Shown here piece after piece: positions 34,524-43,955 of a stretch of 64,000 bases of DNA. The position numbers were made by a program, and so were the translations under genes. This DNA comes from an uncultured Microbulbifer sp. (GTDB lineage: Bacteria; Pseudomonadota; Gammaproteobacteria; Pseudomonadales; Cellvibrionaceae). The DNA lies in assembly GCF_947504145.1 (NCBI RefSeq), contig NZ_CANNGQ010000002.1, positions 310,001 through 374,000 of the forward strand, in the 5' to 3' direction. Every line of letters starts with the position of its first letter. Position 1 is the stretch's first letter. Below the pieces are notes generated by a model. The model searched no databases, was not told the origin of the DNA, and saw nothing but the letters and a program-made list of their open reading frames with translations.

Positions 34524-36065
34524 TTGCCTGCTGCTTCCCCTCGAACCACTGCTGGTGCGGTAGATCGCTCTTGTGAATCCGCAGGCTTTTCCGGAGGCTC
34601 ATTTACGCGTTTTTCTGGAGAGGGAGACTGGCTGCGCGGGTTTCTCGATGAGCCGGACGATCTGTTTGCTTTTGAATACCTGGTCGCGGCATCGGGTCCG
34701 GCGGATGAACGCCAGCAATGCAGTGTGCGGCAGTGGATCAGCGGCATTATTGCCGAGCTTGATGCGCTGATATCCCTGCAGATCAATCGCATCATTCATC
34801 ATCGGAAATTCCAGCAGTTAGAGGCTAGCTGGCGAGGTATCTCGCTTCTGGTTCACCAGGCCCCCAGTGCGGAAAATATCAAGATCCGCTTGCTCGATTT
34901 GAGTTGGAAAGACCTGAGCCGGGATATAGAGCGCGCCCCGGATTTCGACCAGTCCGGGTTTTTCCATCTGATTTACAACGAAGAATTCGGCACACCCGGT
35001 GGGCAGCCATACGGGCTGTTGATCGGTGACTACTACATCGCGCACCGCCCCTTCGACGGTCACCCATACGACGATGTGTTTACCCTGCAGGGGATCGCAC
35101 ATACGGCCGCCGCCGCGTTTGCGCCCTTCATTTGCAGCGCAGCACCACAGCTGTTCGGAGTGGATCGCTACGATGATCTGGCCAAGCCGATGAACTTCGC
35201 AGAGATTTTCCGGCAGAAACAATACATTCGCTGGAACAGTCTGCGGGACCTGGAAGACAGCCGGTTTATCGGCATCACTTTGCCCCAGGTGCTACTGCGC
35301 AATCCCTACAGTGGCAACTTTGGTACCCATGGCGGTCTGCGGTTTCGCGAGGAAGTGGCGGGCCCGGATAGTCGCAATTACCTGTGGGGCAACAGCGTGT
35401 TTGCCATGGCGGCGGTATTGATTCGGGAATTTGATGAGGTGGGCTGGTTCTCCCATATCCGCGGTGTGGCGCGAGACCACCTGGGCGGTGGCCTTGTAAC
35501 CCAGCTTCCTTCCGTTGGCTACGGCGTGGATAGCAGTACCCAGGTGGTAAAAATGGCCACGTCCATCCTGGTGACAGATTTTGCCGAGCGGGAACTGAGT
35601 GATCTGGGCTTTGTGTGCCTGTGTCACTGCTACGATACCCCCTACAGTGCTTTTAATAGCGTGCCTTCACTGCAGCGTCCGAAACAGTACAGCGCAAAAT
35701 CGGCGACCGCCAATGCCCGTATCAGCAGCATGTTGCAACAGATCCTTTGCGCCTCGCGCTTTGCGCACTATATCAAGGTCATGATTCGCGACAAAGTCGG
35801 TGCCTATATGAATGCGGCGGATTGCGAGCGTCAACTACAGCAGTGGATGGATCGCTATACCACTGGACGGGACGATCTATCGTGGGAAATGCTTGCCCGC
35901 TACCCTCTGCGGGAGGCGCGCGTGCGGGTGATGGATGAGCCGGGGAAAATTGGCAGCTATCAGAGCGTGATTCACCTGAAGAGCCACTACACCGTGGATC
36001 ACTTGGTGTCTGAGCTGAAGTTGACCACCGCTCTGTCGCAGATTGGTGTGGGAGCGGTCAGCTGA
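34524..36065 (+). CDS. TssC2, second TssC-type sheath protein
   Basis: This is a 513-residue TssC paralogue directly after tssC. It keeps the full family pattern (IIHHRKFQQLEASWRGISLLV, GQPYGLLIGDYYIAHRP, LPQVLLRNPYSGNFG, YLWGNSVFAMAAVLI, YIKVMIRDKVGAYMNAADCE), but its first 70 residues differ from TssC. The start appears to be a TTG at 34524, with GGGAG at 34513-34517; no in-frame ATG lies nearby. Paired tssC genes (ImpC/ImpD, TssC40/TssC41) are known in some alphaproteobacterial systems. The role here may be a sheath variant or a baseplate-proximal ring. The stop overlaps tssE (TGATG). Confidence 0.9.
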   Translation: MPAASPRTTAGAVDRSCESAGFSGGSFTRFSGEGDWLRGFLDEPDDLFAFEYLVAASGPADERQQCSVRQWISGIIAELDALISLQINRIIHHRKFQQLEASWRGISLLVHQAPSAENIKIRLLDLSWKDLSRDIERAPDFDQSGFFHLIYNEEFGTPGGQPYGLLIGDYYIAHRPFDGHPYDDVFTLQGIAHTAAAAFAPFICSAAPQLFGVDRYDDLAKPMNFAEIFRQKQYIRWNSLRDLEDSRFIGITLPQVLLRNPYSGNFGTHGGLRFREEVAGPDSRNYLWGNSVFAMAAVLIREFDEVGWFSHIRGVARDHLGGGLVTQLPSVGYGVDSSTQVVKMATSILVTDFAERELSDLGFVCLCHCYDTPYSAFNSVPSLQRPKQYSAKSATANARISSMLQQILCASRFAHYIKVMIRDKVGAYMNAADCERQLQQWMDRYTTGRDDLSWEMLARYPLREARVRVMDEPGKIGSYQSVIHLKSHYTVDHLVSELKLTTALSQIGVGAVS

Positions 36066-36538
36066 TGGCGCGCGAGAAACGCTTGTTGGCCCCGCTGCTT
36101 GATCGTCTACTGGTCTCATCGGGTCAGGTGGATATGCATCGCCCTCACCAGGTGCTGAGACAATTGCGCGAAGCGGTGCGCCGGGACCTGGAGCACCTGT
36201 TCAATACCCGCTTCCGCTGCCTGTCGCACCCACCGGAGCACGAGCACCTGGAAACCTCCAACATCAATTTTGGCCTGCCGGACCTGTCCACCATCAACCT
36301 GACTTCCGCGGAAAGCCGCAAGCGTTTCTGTCGCGACATTGAGCGCACAGTTCTGGATTTCGAGCCAAGGATTCGCTCAGTCAAAGTGTCCACTCAGGAC
36401 AGGGTAGATATCGAAGACCCCAGTATCCGCTTCCGTGTGGAAGCGGTTTTGCACGTGAACCCCGCTTCCGAGGTCATCGTGTTCGACTCAACGCTGAACC
36501 CGGTTACGCAGCTGGTGGATGTATCGGAGATTATGTGA
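36065..36538 (+). CDS. tssE: TssE, T6SS baseplate gp25-like protein
   Basis: TssE is the gp25/lysozyme-like baseplate component that starts sheath polymerisation. The 157-residue protein carries the gp25 fold pattern, with LREAVRRDLEHLFNTRFRCL near residue 40, the NFGLPDLSTINL block and the late FEPRIRSVKVSTQD. ATG overlaps the tssC2 stop by one base, and its own stop overlaps the tssF start. It is a normal member of the EFG baseplate trio. Confidence 0.95.
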   Translation: MAREKRLLAPLLDRLLVSSGQVDMHRPHQVLRQLREAVRRDLEHLFNTRFRCLSHPPEHEHLETSNINFGLPDLSTINLTSAESRKRFCRDIERTVLDFEPRIRSVKVSTQDRVDIEDPSIRFRVEAVLHVNPASEVIVFDSTLNPVTQLVDVSEIM

Positions 36539-38367
36539 TGAGTGACAAACTGATCGACCTCTACGAGCGAGAACTCGCGTTTGTGCAGCAGACCGCGGGC
36601 GAGTTCGCCCGTCTGCACCCAGCCGCCGCATCCCGGTTACAGCTTGATACCGAAGCCGTGGACGATCCTCTGGTAGGGCGCTTGCTCTCCGGCTTCGCCT
36701 ATATGAATGCGCGAGTGCAACAGAAACTGAACGACGACTTTCCGGAACTGACCGATGCGGTTCTGGAAACACTGTACCCGCACTACCTGCGTCCCATCCC
36801 GTCCTGTGCCATCGTCCAGTTTGAGCCGGAGGTGGATCTCGACAGCATTGTGCGTATCGAGCGGGATTTACTATTGGAGTCAGAGAGCTTTCAGGGACAG
36901 ACCTGCCGCTTTACCAGCTGTTATCCGGTAGATGTCAGCCCTGTTCGGGTCGATTCTGCGAGCCTGATGGCACGCCCGTTTATTGCCCCTGGCTGCAATG
37001 ATGTCCCGGGTGCGAACGCGGTACTCAAGCTCTCATTGAAAACCCTTTCGGAAGAAATCTGCTTTTCCGAACTCAAGCCTGATTCCCTGCGCTTCTTCCT
37101 GCGCGGTCTTCCCAGCCATATCTGCGAGCTGTACGACCTGCTTCTGACCCGTTGCGTAAAGGTGGTTGTGGCCAATGGCGAGGGCGACTCGTCCCCTGTC
37201 ATTCTCGAGCCGGATGCGTTGAAGCAGGTGGGCCTGGACCCGGACGACGCACTGCTGCCCTATCCCGATTCATCATTTATGGGGTATCGGCTGCTGACCG
37301 AGTACTTTTCTTTTCCGGAAAAATTCCAGTTCATTGACGTAACACGCCTGGATGAAGCGGTCGACAGCCGCTATGGCGACACACTCAATTTGTATTTCTA
37401 CCTGTCAGAAACCCACGGTGAGTTGGAAAAGCAGCTTGCGCCGGAAATGTTTGCCCTCGGTTGCACGCCGGTGGTCAATCTGTTCAGCCAGAGTGCAGAT
37501 CCGATACCAGTCGACCACCGCCAGTATCAATATCCGGTCGTGCCGGATGTGCGTCGCAGTACGGGCCTTGAGGTCTACTCCATCGATCAGGTGAACGGTA
37601 CCGACAGCACAGGTAACACCACACCCTATCGTCGTTTCTACGGACTGCAACACAGCCAGGTGCCGGGCTCCCAGGGCGCCTTCTGGTATTCCCGTCGGCG
37701 GGACGTGATCGAGGGAGAGCACGGCAATGAACAGGCGTCAGAAGTGGATATCACGCTGGTCGATCTGGATTTCAATCCCTATCAAGCCGATGGCCAGACC
37801 CTAGACCTGCGCCTGACCTGCAGCAACCGGAACCTGCCCAAGAAACTACCCACTGGCAACGCCCAGCCGCATCTTTCCATCGTGGATGGCGATGCGCCCA
37901 CCCGGCGCATCAGTAGTGTGGTTGCGCCGACCGACACTCTGCGCCCACCGCACCGCGAGCGGGGCTACTGGCGACTTATTTCGCACCTGAACCTGAATCA
38001 CCTTTCCCTCAGCGGCGAGGGCGGTTGCGAAGCGTTCAAGGAAATTCTTCGGTTGTACGATTTCCGCAATTCCGGCAGTACCCGGAATATGATCGAGGCG
38101 TTACTGAAAATGGATACCCGACAGATTACCGCGCCGATTCAGATTGACGGGAGTGTCGTGCTCTGTCGCGGTACCGAAGTGACGATTGAGCTGGATTCCA
38201 TGATGCTCAAGGGCACCAGCCCGTTTTTGTTTGCCAGCGTCATTGAGCGCTTCCTTGGGCTTTACTGCTCAATCAATTCATTTACCAGGTTGATCGCGAA
38301 ACAGAGCGGTCGGGACGGAGAGCTGAAGCGATGGCCACCTCGCGCGGGCGACAAAGCACTGGTGTAA
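36538..38367 (+). CDS. tssF: TssF, T6SS baseplate protein
   Basis: TssF forms the baseplate wedge with TssE, TssG and TssK. The 609-residue protein starts SDKLIDLYERELAFVQQTAG, typical of the family, and contains LLSGFAYMNARVQQKLNDDF, ETLYPHYLRPIPSCAIVQF, CTPVVNLFSQSADPI and the late FASVIERFLGLYCSINSFT. I chose the ATG at 36538 (TGATG overlap with tssE). A GTG one codon earlier gives the same protein plus one residue. Its 3' end overlaps the tssG start by 37 bases. Confidence 0.96.
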   Translation: MSDKLIDLYERELAFVQQTAGEFARLHPAAASRLQLDTEAVDDPLVGRLLSGFAYMNARVQQKLNDDFPELTDAVLETLYPHYLRPIPSCAIVQFEPEVDLDSIVRIERDLLLESESFQGQTCRFTSCYPVDVSPVRVDSASLMARPFIAPGCNDVPGANAVLKLSLKTLSEEICFSELKPDSLRFFLRGLPSHICELYDLLLTRCVKVVVANGEGDSSPVILEPDALKQVGLDPDDALLPYPDSSFMGYRLLTEYFSFPEKFQFIDVTRLDEAVDSRYGDTLNLYFYLSETHGELEKQLAPEMFALGCTPVVNLFSQSADPIPVDHRQYQYPVVPDVRRSTGLEVYSIDQVNGTDSTGNTTPYRRFYGLQHSQVPGSQGAFWYSRRRDVIEGEHGNEQASEVDITLVDLDFNPYQADGQTLDLRLTCSNRNLPKKLPTGNAQPHLSIVDGDAPTRRISSVVAPTDTLRPPHRERGYWRLISHLNLNHLSLSGEGGCEAFKEILRLYDFRNSGSTRNMIEALLKMDTRQITAPIQIDGSVVLCRGTEVTIELDSMMLKGTSPFLFASVIERFLGLYCSINSFTRLIAKQSGRDGELKRWPPRAGDKALV

Positions 38368-39470
38368 TCGACCGGCTCGAAGGTTCTCCCTACGAGTACG
38401 AATTCTTTCAGGCCGTGCGCCTTTTGGAAACGGCCGCGCTGCGGGACGAACACGGCGCAAACAACGAAGCAGTTGGCGGAGCCACACCGCCATCGCGGGA
38501 GTTTCTGCGCTTCAGGGCGCAGACTTCCATGTCTTTTGTCAGCGCCGATGTTCTGCGTCTGACTCGTCCGCAAGAGCGACGTGATGGCGATGAAGAACCT
38601 GCTGATGGCGGCAGCCGGCAGTGGGAAATGGAGATCGGTTTTACCGGCCTTGTGGGTAGTCAGGGTGTGGTGCCCTATTACCTGACGGAAACCCTGCAGC
38701 GGGAACTCAAGGAAAAAAATCCTGCGCTAAAGGATTTTCTCGACATATTCCATCACCGCACAATTTCGCTTCTTTACCGAGCCTGGCAGAAATACCAGAT
38801 GCCGGTGAACTACGAACTGGCGCGGCTGCGCAGGGACAAGGAGCCAGACCTGTTCAGCCAGGTCATTGCCTCGGTGGCAGGCATGGGCACCAGCGAGATG
38901 CGCTACCGTCTGCCCATGCCCGACGATGCCATGCTGGGCATGGCCGGTCACCTGGGCCGGCAGCAATGCTCAGCGGCGGCCCTCACCCATATGATTCGCC
39001 GCTATTTCGGACTCGAAGTGTCAATCGACCAGTTTCAGGGGCAGTGGGACACGTTGCCGGAGGATGTGCTCACACGCCTGCCCTGCGAAGAGCAGCCGCT
39101 GGGCGTGAACAATCGGCTGGGTGTGGATTCCATTGTGGGTACCCACTGTTTCCAGGCCCAGAATAAATTCCGTGTGGTGATCGAGCCGATGAGCTACGAG
39201 GATCATATGGACATGGCGCCGGGAGGCCGCAAACTGGAAGCGCTGAAATCGTTTATCCAATTGAGTGCCGGGGTGGAAATGGATTTCGAAATTTCCGCCA
39301 CTTTGTATACCGAACAGGTCGCGCCGGTACAGCTTTCCAGCCAGGCCGTGACTCAGCCTTTGTTGGGCTGGAATTCCCATATGGCGGCAGAGCAGGGCGA
39401 GGGCGCTCCAGTAGTGATCAGTCTGAGCGCGGACCAGGTTTCGCCGGAAGAAGCGCTGCCGATGGCCTGA
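38331..39470 (+). CDS. tssG: TssG, T6SS baseplate protein
   Basis: TssG is the baseplate partner of TssF. The 379-residue protein begins with a short basic region, then DRLEGSPYEYEFFQAVRLLE, the family opening. GFTGLVGSQGVVPYYLTETL, the LDIFHHRTISLLYRAWQKY block and GVNNRLGVDSIVGTHCFQAQ follow. Length is at the usual size. The start overlaps the end of tssF by 37 bases, so the two are tightly coupled. clpV follows after 66 bases. Confidence 0.96.
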   Translation: MATSRGRQSTGVIDRLEGSPYEYEFFQAVRLLETAALRDEHGANNEAVGGATPPSREFLRFRAQTSMSFVSADVLRLTRPQERRDGDEEPADGGSRQWEMEIGFTGLVGSQGVVPYYLTETLQRELKEKNPALKDFLDIFHHRTISLLYRAWQKYQMPVNYELARLRRDKEPDLFSQVIASVAGMGTSEMRYRLPMPDDAMLGMAGHLGRQQCSAAALTHMIRRYFGLEVSIDQFQGQWDTLPEDVLTRLPCEEQPLGVNNRLGVDSIVGTHCFQAQNKFRVVIEPMSYEDHMDMAPGGRKLEALKSFIQLSAGVEMDFEISATLYTEQVAPVQLSSQAVTQPLLGWNSHMAAEQGEGAPVVISLSADQVSPEEALPMA

Positions 39471-39536
39471 GCAGGGCGAAGATGTTCTGCGATTTAACAC
39501 ACTTATAACAGGGATTTACTCAAGGGAATCGTTACG

Positions 39537-42194
39537 ATGATTAATCTGGACCTGAAGCGACTCATCGACACCATGACGCCGCCAATGCGGGATTCATTGG
39601 AAGGCGCCGCCGGGCTCTGTCTTGCGCAGAACCAGTACAACGTCGAGCTTGAACACTGGCTGTTGAAACTGCTGGACCAATCGGACACCGACCTTTTCCA
39701 TTTGCTGGAAAAACACGAGGTAAATCCTTCCAATTTTGCCAAGCAACTGGCCACTGCGATTGCCGGTTTCAAGTCCGGTAGCAGCCGCCCGGCGGCGTTA
39801 TCTCCTACTATTGTCGAGGCCGCAAAAAACGGCTGGATGCTGGCCTCCATCGACTATGGGCACCCGGTGATCACCTCCGGTCACTTGCTGGCGGCACTGC
39901 TTCTCGACGAGTCATCGCGCCGCCAACTGCTGGATTCGTGCCCGGAACTGAAAAACATCGCGCCGGAATCCATTCGTGAAACCGCCCGCGCGATGTTTAC
40001 CCGCACCGGTGAGTCCAGCCATCTGAATGGCGGAACGGAAGCTGGGAATGGTGCTACGGCACCAGTGGTTGCCAGCAAGGCGCCTGCGCTGGACAAGTAC
40101 ACAGTGAACCTGACGGAGCGCGCGCGTAACGGAGAGATTGATCCGGTATTGGGGCGCGATGAAGAAATCCGGCAGTGTATCGATATCCTGACCCGCCGCC
40201 GCCAGAACAATCCGATCCTTACCGGAGAGGCCGGCGTGGGCAAAACCGCTGTGGTGGAAGGGTTGGCCCTGAAAATTACCACCGGAAATGTACCCGAGCC
40301 CCTGCGTGATGTTGCTGTTCGCACGCTGGATTTGGGGCTGTTGCAGGCGGGCGCGAGCGTCAAAGGCGAGTTCGAAAATCGCTTAAAATCGGTGATCGAG
40401 GAGGTGCGCGCGTCCGCGACGCCAATCATCCTGTTTATCGACGAGGCGCACACCATGATTGGTGCCGGTGGCAAAGAGGGGCAGGGTGACGCCGCCAACC
40501 TGCTGAAGCCTGCGCTGGCACGGGGTGAACTGCGTACCCTAGCCGCAACCACCTGGGCCGAGTACAAAAAATATTTCGAGCGGGATCCGGCACTTACCCG
40601 CCGGTTCCAGGTGGTGAAAGTCGAGGAGCCGGATGAGGCCAAAGCGGTGGATATGATGCGCGGCATCGCCACCAGCCTGGAAGAGCATCACAAGGTGCGC
40701 ATCCTGGATGAGGCCATTGTCGCTTCGGTAAAACTGTCCCACCGCTATATTCCCGGTCGCCAGCTGCCGGACAAATCCGTGAGCCTGCTGGACACTGCAT
40801 GTGCACGGGTTGCCCTGGGGCAGTCCTCCACGCCTGCTGCTATCGACGACGCCCAGCGTATTATCGATAGCGCAGACCGCACAATCGCCAAGCTGCGCCG
40901 GGAAAACGCCGCCACCGGAGCCCATGAGGACACACTGGAATCCCTGATTGCCGAGAAAGCAGCGGCGGAGCAGCGCCTCGTTACCCTGGGCAACCAGCAC
41001 CAGCAGGAACTTGAGCTGACGGCACAGATCCGGGAGCTGCGAGATCAGATTGATGAAGTGTTCAATAGCAGTACCGACGGAGAAGGCGCCGATCAATCGG
41101 TCATGGGTGATTTCAAGCAACAGCTGACTGAGCTGACTGCGCAACTGAAAGAAATTCAAGGCGAATCCCCGCTGATGCAGCCGGATGTCGATGAGCAGGC
41201 AATTGCTGAAGTGATTGCCAACTGGACCGGGATTCCGGTGGGCAAAATGGTCTCGGACGAAATTCACGCGGTACAGACGCTGGCAGAGCGGCTAAACCAG
41301 CGAGTGATCGGTCAACCTCACGCCCTCGAAGCTGTGGCCCAGGCTATCCGTACCTCCCGCGCAGGGTTGACGGATTCCCGCAAGCCCGTAGGCGTATTCC
41401 TGTTTTGCGGCACCAGTGGTGTGGGCAAGACCGAAACTGCACTGGCGCTTGCTGACACCCTGTTTGGTGGCGAGCAGAATATCACCACCATCAACATGTC
41501 TGAGTTCAAGGAGGAGCACAAGGTTTCCATGCTGCTCGGCTCACCCCCCGGATATGTCGGCTACGGCGAGGGTGGTGTACTGACGGAGGCGGCGCGGAGA
41601 AAACCCTATTCGGTCATCCTGCTGGATGAAATGGAAAAGGCGCACCCGGGTGTGCAGGATATTTTCTATAGCCTGTTTGACAAGGGCACCATCAAGGACG
41701 GTGAAGGTCGCGATATCGACTTCAAAAACACCGTCATCATCATGACTTCCAACGCCGGTGAAGATGCCATCCGTGCGATCTTCGATCAGGTGGAAGAGAA
41801 GCCGGAGCCGGATGTGCTGATGGATAATATCCGTCCCCAGCTATTGCAGAAGTTCAAGCCCGCCTTCCTTGGTCGTGCCAATGTGATCGCCTACTATCCG
41901 CTGGATGACGAAAATCTGGTGGAAATCTGCAAGATTAATATGTCTCGCATCGAAAAGCGTGTGCGTGAGCATTATGGAGCAGACTTCAGCTACGACGAAG
42001 ATGTACTCATCAATATCGTTGCCCGCTGCCAGGAGGCCGATACGGGTGCGCGTAATATTGAGGTGATTCTGAATCGCACCCTGTTGCCGTCACTGGCTAG
42101 CGAATGCCTGGACAGGATGGCTAAAGGCGAAGACGTTACCAGTATTCACGTCGGTGCCAGTGAGGATGGAGGCTTCATTTATCAGGTAGGCTGA
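39537..42194 (+). CDS. clpV: TssH/ClpV, T6SS sheath-recycling AAA+ ATPase
   Basis: ClpV disassembles contracted TssBC sheaths. The 885-residue protein has the Clp N-domain (about 5-150) with the helix that binds TssC. AAA1 follows with Walker A GEAGVGKTAVVEG (about 228-240) and Walker B ILFIDEAH, then a coiled middle domain (about 440-540). AAA2 has Walker A GTSGVGKTETALALAD (about 624) and Walker B VILLDEMEKAHPGV, and a C-terminal small domain ends the protein. Length fits ClpV rather than ClpB, and context settles the assignment. It is the last plus-strand gene of the main array. Confidence 0.97.
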   Translation: MINLDLKRLIDTMTPPMRDSLEGAAGLCLAQNQYNVELEHWLLKLLDQSDTDLFHLLEKHEVNPSNFAKQLATAIAGFKSGSSRPAALSPTIVEAAKNGWMLASIDYGHPVITSGHLLAALLLDESSRRQLLDSCPELKNIAPESIRETARAMFTRTGESSHLNGGTEAGNGATAPVVASKAPALDKYTVNLTERARNGEIDPVLGRDEEIRQCIDILTRRRQNNPILTGEAGVGKTAVVEGLALKITTGNVPEPLRDVAVRTLDLGLLQAGASVKGEFENRLKSVIEEVRASATPIILFIDEAHTMIGAGGKEGQGDAANLLKPALARGELRTLAATTWAEYKKYFERDPALTRRFQVVKVEEPDEAKAVDMMRGIATSLEEHHKVRILDEAIVASVKLSHRYIPGRQLPDKSVSLLDTACARVALGQSSTPAAIDDAQRIIDSADRTIAKLRRENAATGAHEDTLESLIAEKAAAEQRLVTLGNQHQQELELTAQIRELRDQIDEVFNSSTDGEGADQSVMGDFKQQLTELTAQLKEIQGESPLMQPDVDEQAIAEVIANWTGIPVGKMVSDEIHAVQTLAERLNQRVIGQPHALEAVAQAIRTSRAGLTDSRKPVGVFLFCGTSGVGKTETALALADTLFGGEQNITTINMSEFKEEHKVSMLLGSPPGYVGYGEGGVLTEAARRKPYSVILLDEMEKAHPGVQDIFYSLFDKGTIKDGEGRDIDFKNTVIIMTSNAGEDAIRAIFDQVEEKPEPDVLMDNIRPQLLQKFKPAFLGRANVIAYYPLDDENLVEICKINMSRIEKRVREHYGADFSYDEDVLINIVARCQEADTGARNIEVILNRTLLPSLASECLDRMAKGEDVTSIHVGASEDGGFIYQVG

Positions 42195-42205
42195 TACGGA
42201 GACGG

Positions 42206-42234
42206 CTGGCCTGGCAAATTATTTGCCAGGCCAG
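42206..42234. terminator. Hairpin between convergent clpV and lipase genes
   Basis: A perfect 13-bp stem, CTGGCCTGGCAAA with TTTGCCAGGCCAG, has a 3-base loop and lies just after clpV. It has no T run, so it may terminate weakly or protect 3' ends on both strands. Confidence 0.5.
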
Positions 42235-42278
42235 TGGCGCAGACAGAGGTTACGTTGATGGCGTTATCTCTGGCTGAT

Positions 42279-43466
42279 TTAGTGGTCGAAAATTGAATGG
42301 ACGGCAACCTGTACAAGCCGGTCCACCTTGTCTTTCAGCTGCTTGAAGATATGGCGAATAAAGCTCATAGTGAGATCGATATCCTTTTTAATCTTCATGC
42401 CAAGAGCGACCATAATCCGCTTAACGAGCCGGTATACCCACGAAGACAGGGTTTTTGAAAAATCGATACCCCTCATCAAAATGTAGGCGAGCATGTCGAG
42501 CAGTGTTACGCCAGAGGCGATGCCGAGTTGAAGGCTTATTCCCGCAACTTTCAGCACCTTCTGTAGAACATACGCGATCGCTTTGTTGATCATGTTCATG
42601 GTATTCATGGTCAGGCTAAGAGGGCCATCTGAAGAGAGCCACTGCTCGATCGCGCCTTGGGTTACATCGGGCTCCAGTTCATACATTGTTTCCCAGGACG
42701 CTGTCTTACTGACGCTGGCAATGTAGTTTTTCATCTTGTGGAATTCACCCGAGGGCATACTTCCTGGACTTTTCAGGCAGTAGCCCTGACGTTTTTCCGG
42801 AAGGTGGTAAAAGGGCCACAATGGTACCATCGGTACAACATCGGTCTTGTGGTATACCCGGTAGATATCTTTTCCTTCGTCCATCTCGTCGGTAACGAGT
42901 TTGACGAAACTGTGACCGCCCACTCGCGGGCTACCAAATGTATAGAGCTTTACGTTGGTATGGTGAACATGCTGTGACTTGTTTAGCCATTCGGCCGTCA
43001 GTGTTGCCAGGGCTCCACCCAGGCTATGGCCAACACAGTGTACGGTGCCGATGGTTTTGCCCTGTCCGCTAAAGCGCTGTTTAATACCTGTGAGCTGTTG
43101 TGCCAGCTCCGGGAGAACGCTATGAAAGCACGCATTGAACCCCGTGTGTACAAATCTCCCCGTAGCTGAGGGCGAGAATCCAACGGTGGCATCGGTAGCC
43201 CAGTCAAAATTGTTGTCGGTGCCGCGGAGAAGAATCAATATATCGCCTTCAAAATCACCTCGTCCTTCAGCGACTACACCAAATCCGGTTTGCTTCTTGA
43301 TAACCCAGAGGGTTCCAGATTTTCCATTCACGACACTGCTTTCGCTGGATAGATCCCATTGGCTTTTGAATCTGTCTATGGTTGCGGGAGTGAAGGTATC
43401 ACTCTGGATCTCGTAAACAGCGCTGGCGAGGCTCGCCGCATCCCGATGAGAAATTAACGCGTTCAT
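42279..43466 (-). CDS. Class 3 lipase-fold protein, candidate T6SS phospholipase effector
   Basis: This is an alpha/beta hydrolase of the class 3 lipase family. The 395-residue protein has the nucleophile elbow VGHSLGGALA (Ser148), FGSPRVGG, a candidate acid Asp209 in HKTDVVPMVP, and a late His243 (GEFHKMKNY) as the likely triad. The last 110 residues are hydrophobic and basic amphipathic helices (LQLGIASGVTLLDMLAYIL), probably for membrane contact. There is no signal peptide, as expected for a T6SS cargo. I chose the inner ATG at 43466 because GAGGAAAA precedes it. The preceding frame overlaps the upstream gene. It ends the Hcp-VgrG-PAAR unit and is presumably its payload. Confidence 0.85.
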   Translation of the reverse strand: MNALISHRDAASLASAVYEIQSDTFTPATIDRFKSQWDLSSESSVVNGKSGTLWVIKKQTGFGVVAEGRGDFEGDILILLRGTDNNFDWATDATVGFSPSATGRFVHTGFNACFHSVLPELAQQLTGIKQRFSGQGKTIGTVHCVGHSLGGALATLTAEWLNKSQHVHHTNVKLYTFGSPRVGGHSFVKLVTDEMDEGKDIYRVYHKTDVVPMVPLWPFYHLPEKRQGYCLKSPGSMPSGEFHKMKNYIASVSKTASWETMYELEPDVTQGAIEQWLSSDGPLSLTMNTMNMINKAIAYVLQKVLKVAGISLQLGIASGVTLLDMLAYILMRGIDFSKTLSSWVYRLVKRIMVALGMKIKKDIDLTMSFIRHIFKQLKDKVDRLVQVAVHSIFDH

Positions 43467-43476
43467 ACTATTTTCC

Positions 43477-43953
43477 TCAGCTATCCCAAGTGCAGTTTGT
43501 GCCAATGGAGTGCAGCATCAGGTGGACAAACTTTGTTTCGTCGGTCAGTTCACATTTAAAGTTCAGCGGCTTTCCTTCAAGCTCCGCGTTCTCTTCTTCG
43601 CTGCGCTTGACGGTTTCCCAGATAAGAATGTCTTTGGAGTCGTATTCAGCAATCAGCTTCTGATGGGAAACAAATTCTTTTGGTAGTAGCGCTCGATCTT
43701 TTTTGGTCAGTGCATCGAACGAGAAGAACCCCTCACTATTCGCTTCGGTAGTATCTTCGTAGCTGTCGCCGTCAATTTCCACAACGCGACGAATGGTGGC
43801 GTGGGCCGCAGGCTTTTCTTTATACGTCAGATATCCGGAAACGTCTGAAAACAGAAAAACCTCTTTTCCTCCAAAAAGTGACATGGCAAATCCTGCATTT
43901 GAGATTGATAGAAGAATTAGTAGTGCTATAGATAATTGCCCGATGCGGCGCAT
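43477..43953 (-). CDS. Exported DUF6795-like protein, candidate immunity partner of the lipase
   Basis: This 158-residue protein has a clear Sec signal peptide (MRRIGQLSIALLILLSISNA, cleavage after about residue 23) and a small beta domain (FLFSDVSGYLTYKEKPAA, TTEANSEGFFSFDAL, KPLNFKCELTDETKF). It resembles DUF6795 proteins, which I recall near T6SS PAAR/VgrG genes. The start ATG has GGAGGATAAAC directly upstream. It sits between PAAR and the lipase. An exported protein beside a periplasm- or membrane-acting lipase is the usual position of an immunity protein, but this is inference. Confidence 0.72.
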   Translation of the reverse strand: MRRIGQLSIALLILLSISNAGFAMSLFGGKEVFLFSDVSGYLTYKEKPAAHATIRRVVEIDGDSYEDTTEANSEGFFSFDALTKKDRALLPKEFVSHQKLIAEYDSKDILIWETVKRSEEENAELEGKPLNFKCELTDETKFVHLMLHSIGTNCTWDS

Positions 43954-43955
43954 GT

